From Cytophagales bacterium (GTDB lineage Bacteria > Bacteroidota > Bacteroidia > Cytophagales > Cyclobacteriaceae), in the NCBI GenBank assembly GCA_024643485.1, contig JAHEMU010000150.1:1-6777 (forward strand): 6,777 bases of DNA, in the 5' to 3' direction. Every line of letters begins with the position of its first letter. Within the stretch, counting starts at the first letter, position 1. A program made the translations under genes and the position numbers. Under the pieces are notes generated by a model. The model searched no databases. It was not told the DNA's origin and saw nothing but the letters and a program-made list of their open reading frames with translations. Below, one piece after another: positions 5,679 through 6,777 of the stretch.

Positions 5679-6777
5679 TCAGTTTGAGGTTGATTTAATG
5701 TGTGCTACGGCTTCTTTTAAAACGGTTAAGGCCAAATCAATGGTGCTTAGATGCGATCGAAAAGATAAAATGGCCAGTCGAAGGGTGAATTTTCCATCAA
5801 TTGTGGTGGATGAAAAGAACACCCGGCCATCGCGGTGAACATATTCCATAATGGCTTTATTGAAAGCATTTTCATCTCCAGAATCGGGAATATAACGAAA
5901 GGTAATAACAGAAAGTTCAGGGGGTAAACCAACTTTGAAACCCTGGATTTTCTCAATTTCGCGTTGAAAATATCTAGTAAGCAGAAGTTTTTCCTGAAGG
6001 GCAGCTTTAAAAGGTTCAATTCCATACAACATAATGGGTATCCAAAGGCGAAGTCCCCTAAAATGTTTGGTCATTTCAGGTGATACATCCATTGGGTTTA
6101 TCTCATCAGTAGCCGAAGCGATGTCTTGAAGGTAGCTCGCTTGAAAAGTAAATGCTTTTTGCAAATTCTCACGATTTTTAACCAAGCAAACACCAAGTCC
6201 ATAAGGCAAAAATAACCCTTTATGCGGATCGATAACCACCGAGTCGGCACGTTCTATCCCTTTGTATTTAGGTTTAATTTCATCGGTGAGAATGAAGAAC
6301 CCACCGTAAGCCGCATCCACGTGAAACCAGCAATTATATTTTTCAGCGACGTCTGCCATTTGGTTCATAGGGTCAATCGCACCAACATCGGTGGTGCCTG
6401 CCGAACCAACGATTAAAAAGGGCCTTAATCCGGCCGAAAGGTCCTTTTTAATGGCATTCTCTAGAGCCGAAACATTCATCCTATAGCCTTCATCTAAATC
6501 GATATATCGAATTTGGCATTCGTGAAGGGCCGCTACTTGAATAGACTTTGCAATAGAATGATGTGCTTGTTTCGTTAGATATATACAGCTCGTAGGAATA
6601 TCAATAGCTTTAATTCCTTTGCTATGTCGACCGGTAACAATTCCAATCATATTAGCAATACTACCCCCGCTGGTAAGATTTCCGTGAGCAGAAGCAGGGT
6701 AACCAATTACACTAGAAAGCCATTGTATTAGCTTATTTTCTAAACGGACGGCTCCTGGATTAGCAAAAAAGACTCCA
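5679..6777 (-). CDS. Group II PLP-dependent (aromatic-type) amino acid decarboxylase, N-terminus beyond right edge
   Basis: The reading frame is open from the right edge to the TGA at 5679-5681, about 365 residues in all; the N-terminal part, normally about 100 residues, lies outside. It begins in the family core (FFANPG, then LTSGGSIANM, a cofactor phosphate-binding segment). The ring-stacking His follows in the QAHHS motif (about 6558-6563), then AGTTDVGAIDP and HVDAAYGG, whose Asp (6315-6317) should bind the PLP pyridine nitrogen. The Schiff-base Lys is in DPHKGL (6219-6221). LRLAILSFRSH near the C-terminus is also typical. The enzyme is a fold-type I decarboxylase of the group that includes aromatic-L-amino-acid, histidine and glutamate decarboxylases; the substrate cannot be read from this part. 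It heads the visible part of the operon containing the AhpD-like protein, arsS and PNP (4-nt gap to the next gene). Its link to arsenosugar chemistry is by context only. The ATG at 6650 is internal. Confidence 0.93.
   Translation of the reverse strand, partial: GVFFANPGAVRLENKLIQWLSSVIGYPASAHGNLTSGGSIANMIGIVTGRHSKGIKAIDIPTSCIYLTKQAHHSIAKSIQVAALHECQIRYIDLDEGYRMNVSALENAIKKDLSAGLRPFLIVGSAGTTDVGAIDPMNQMADVAEKYNCWFHVDAAYGGFFILTDEIKPKYKGIERADSVVIDPHKGLFLPYGLGVCLVKNRENLQKAFTFQASYLQDIASATDEINPMDVSPEMTKHFRGLRLWIPIMLYGIEPFKAALQEKLLLTRYFQREIEKIQGFKVGLPPELSVITFRYIPDSGDENAFNKAIMEYVHRDGRVFFSSTTIDGKFTLRLAILSFRSHLSTIDLALTVLKEAVAHIKSTSN

Noticed and set aside
6648..6650. ATG at 6650 as the start of the decarboxylase
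   Set aside because: The same frame is open to the window edge and encodes family core sequence upstream of it (LTSGGSIAN just before this Met), so the Met is internal and the true start is off the right edge.

Overview
The window looks like a chromosomal segment of a Bacteroidota bacterium, probably a free-living or marine lineage of the Cytophagales/Flavobacteriales kind. Three things point there. The one recognisable promoter has the phylum's TTTG-N19-TAnnTTTG form. The leftmost gene has the TPR plus PD40 lipoprotein design typical of the phylum. The 166-residue protein belongs to a small family I know mainly from Bacteroidota. Base composition is moderately AT-rich. All eight protein genes are on the minus strand; only a tRNA is on the plus strand.

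Right half (6777 down to 3458), one tightly packed operon read right to left: a group II PLP-dependent decarboxylase cut by the right edge, a small AhpD/carboxymuconolactone-decarboxylase-like protein, the radical SAM protein ArsS, and a trimeric-type purine nucleoside phosphorylase. The junctions are a 4-nt gap, a 1-nt TAATG overlap and a 1-nt gap, so translation is probably coupled. ArsS and the AhpD-like protein are signature genes of arsenosugar biosynthesis. The phosphorylase carries an Asp where 6-oxopurine-specific enzymes have Asn. It is therefore a plausible catalyst for removing adenine from the 5'-deoxyadenosyl-arsenic intermediate made by ArsS. That role is an inference.

Middle (about 3165 to 3457): a non-coding stretch with tRNA-Phe(GAA) on the plus strand, its own Bacteroidota-type promoter, a strong intrinsic terminator, and two AT-rich inverted repeats just downstream of the phosphorylase gene.

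Left half (3164 down to 1), a second compact minus-strand operon: a membrane protein with a NarI-like cytochrome b domain and two 4Fe-4S motifs, a soluble HdrB-like protein with two CCG-type domains, a small conserved protein often mislabelled as an ABC transporter ATPase, and the N-terminal part of a TPR/PD40 lipoprotein. The first two together match, in order and length, a single-chain FadF/EMO-type electron-transfer protein split into two genes. They probably pass electrons between a soluble donor and the quinone pool.

No mobile elements, CRISPR arrays or clearly broken genes are visible.
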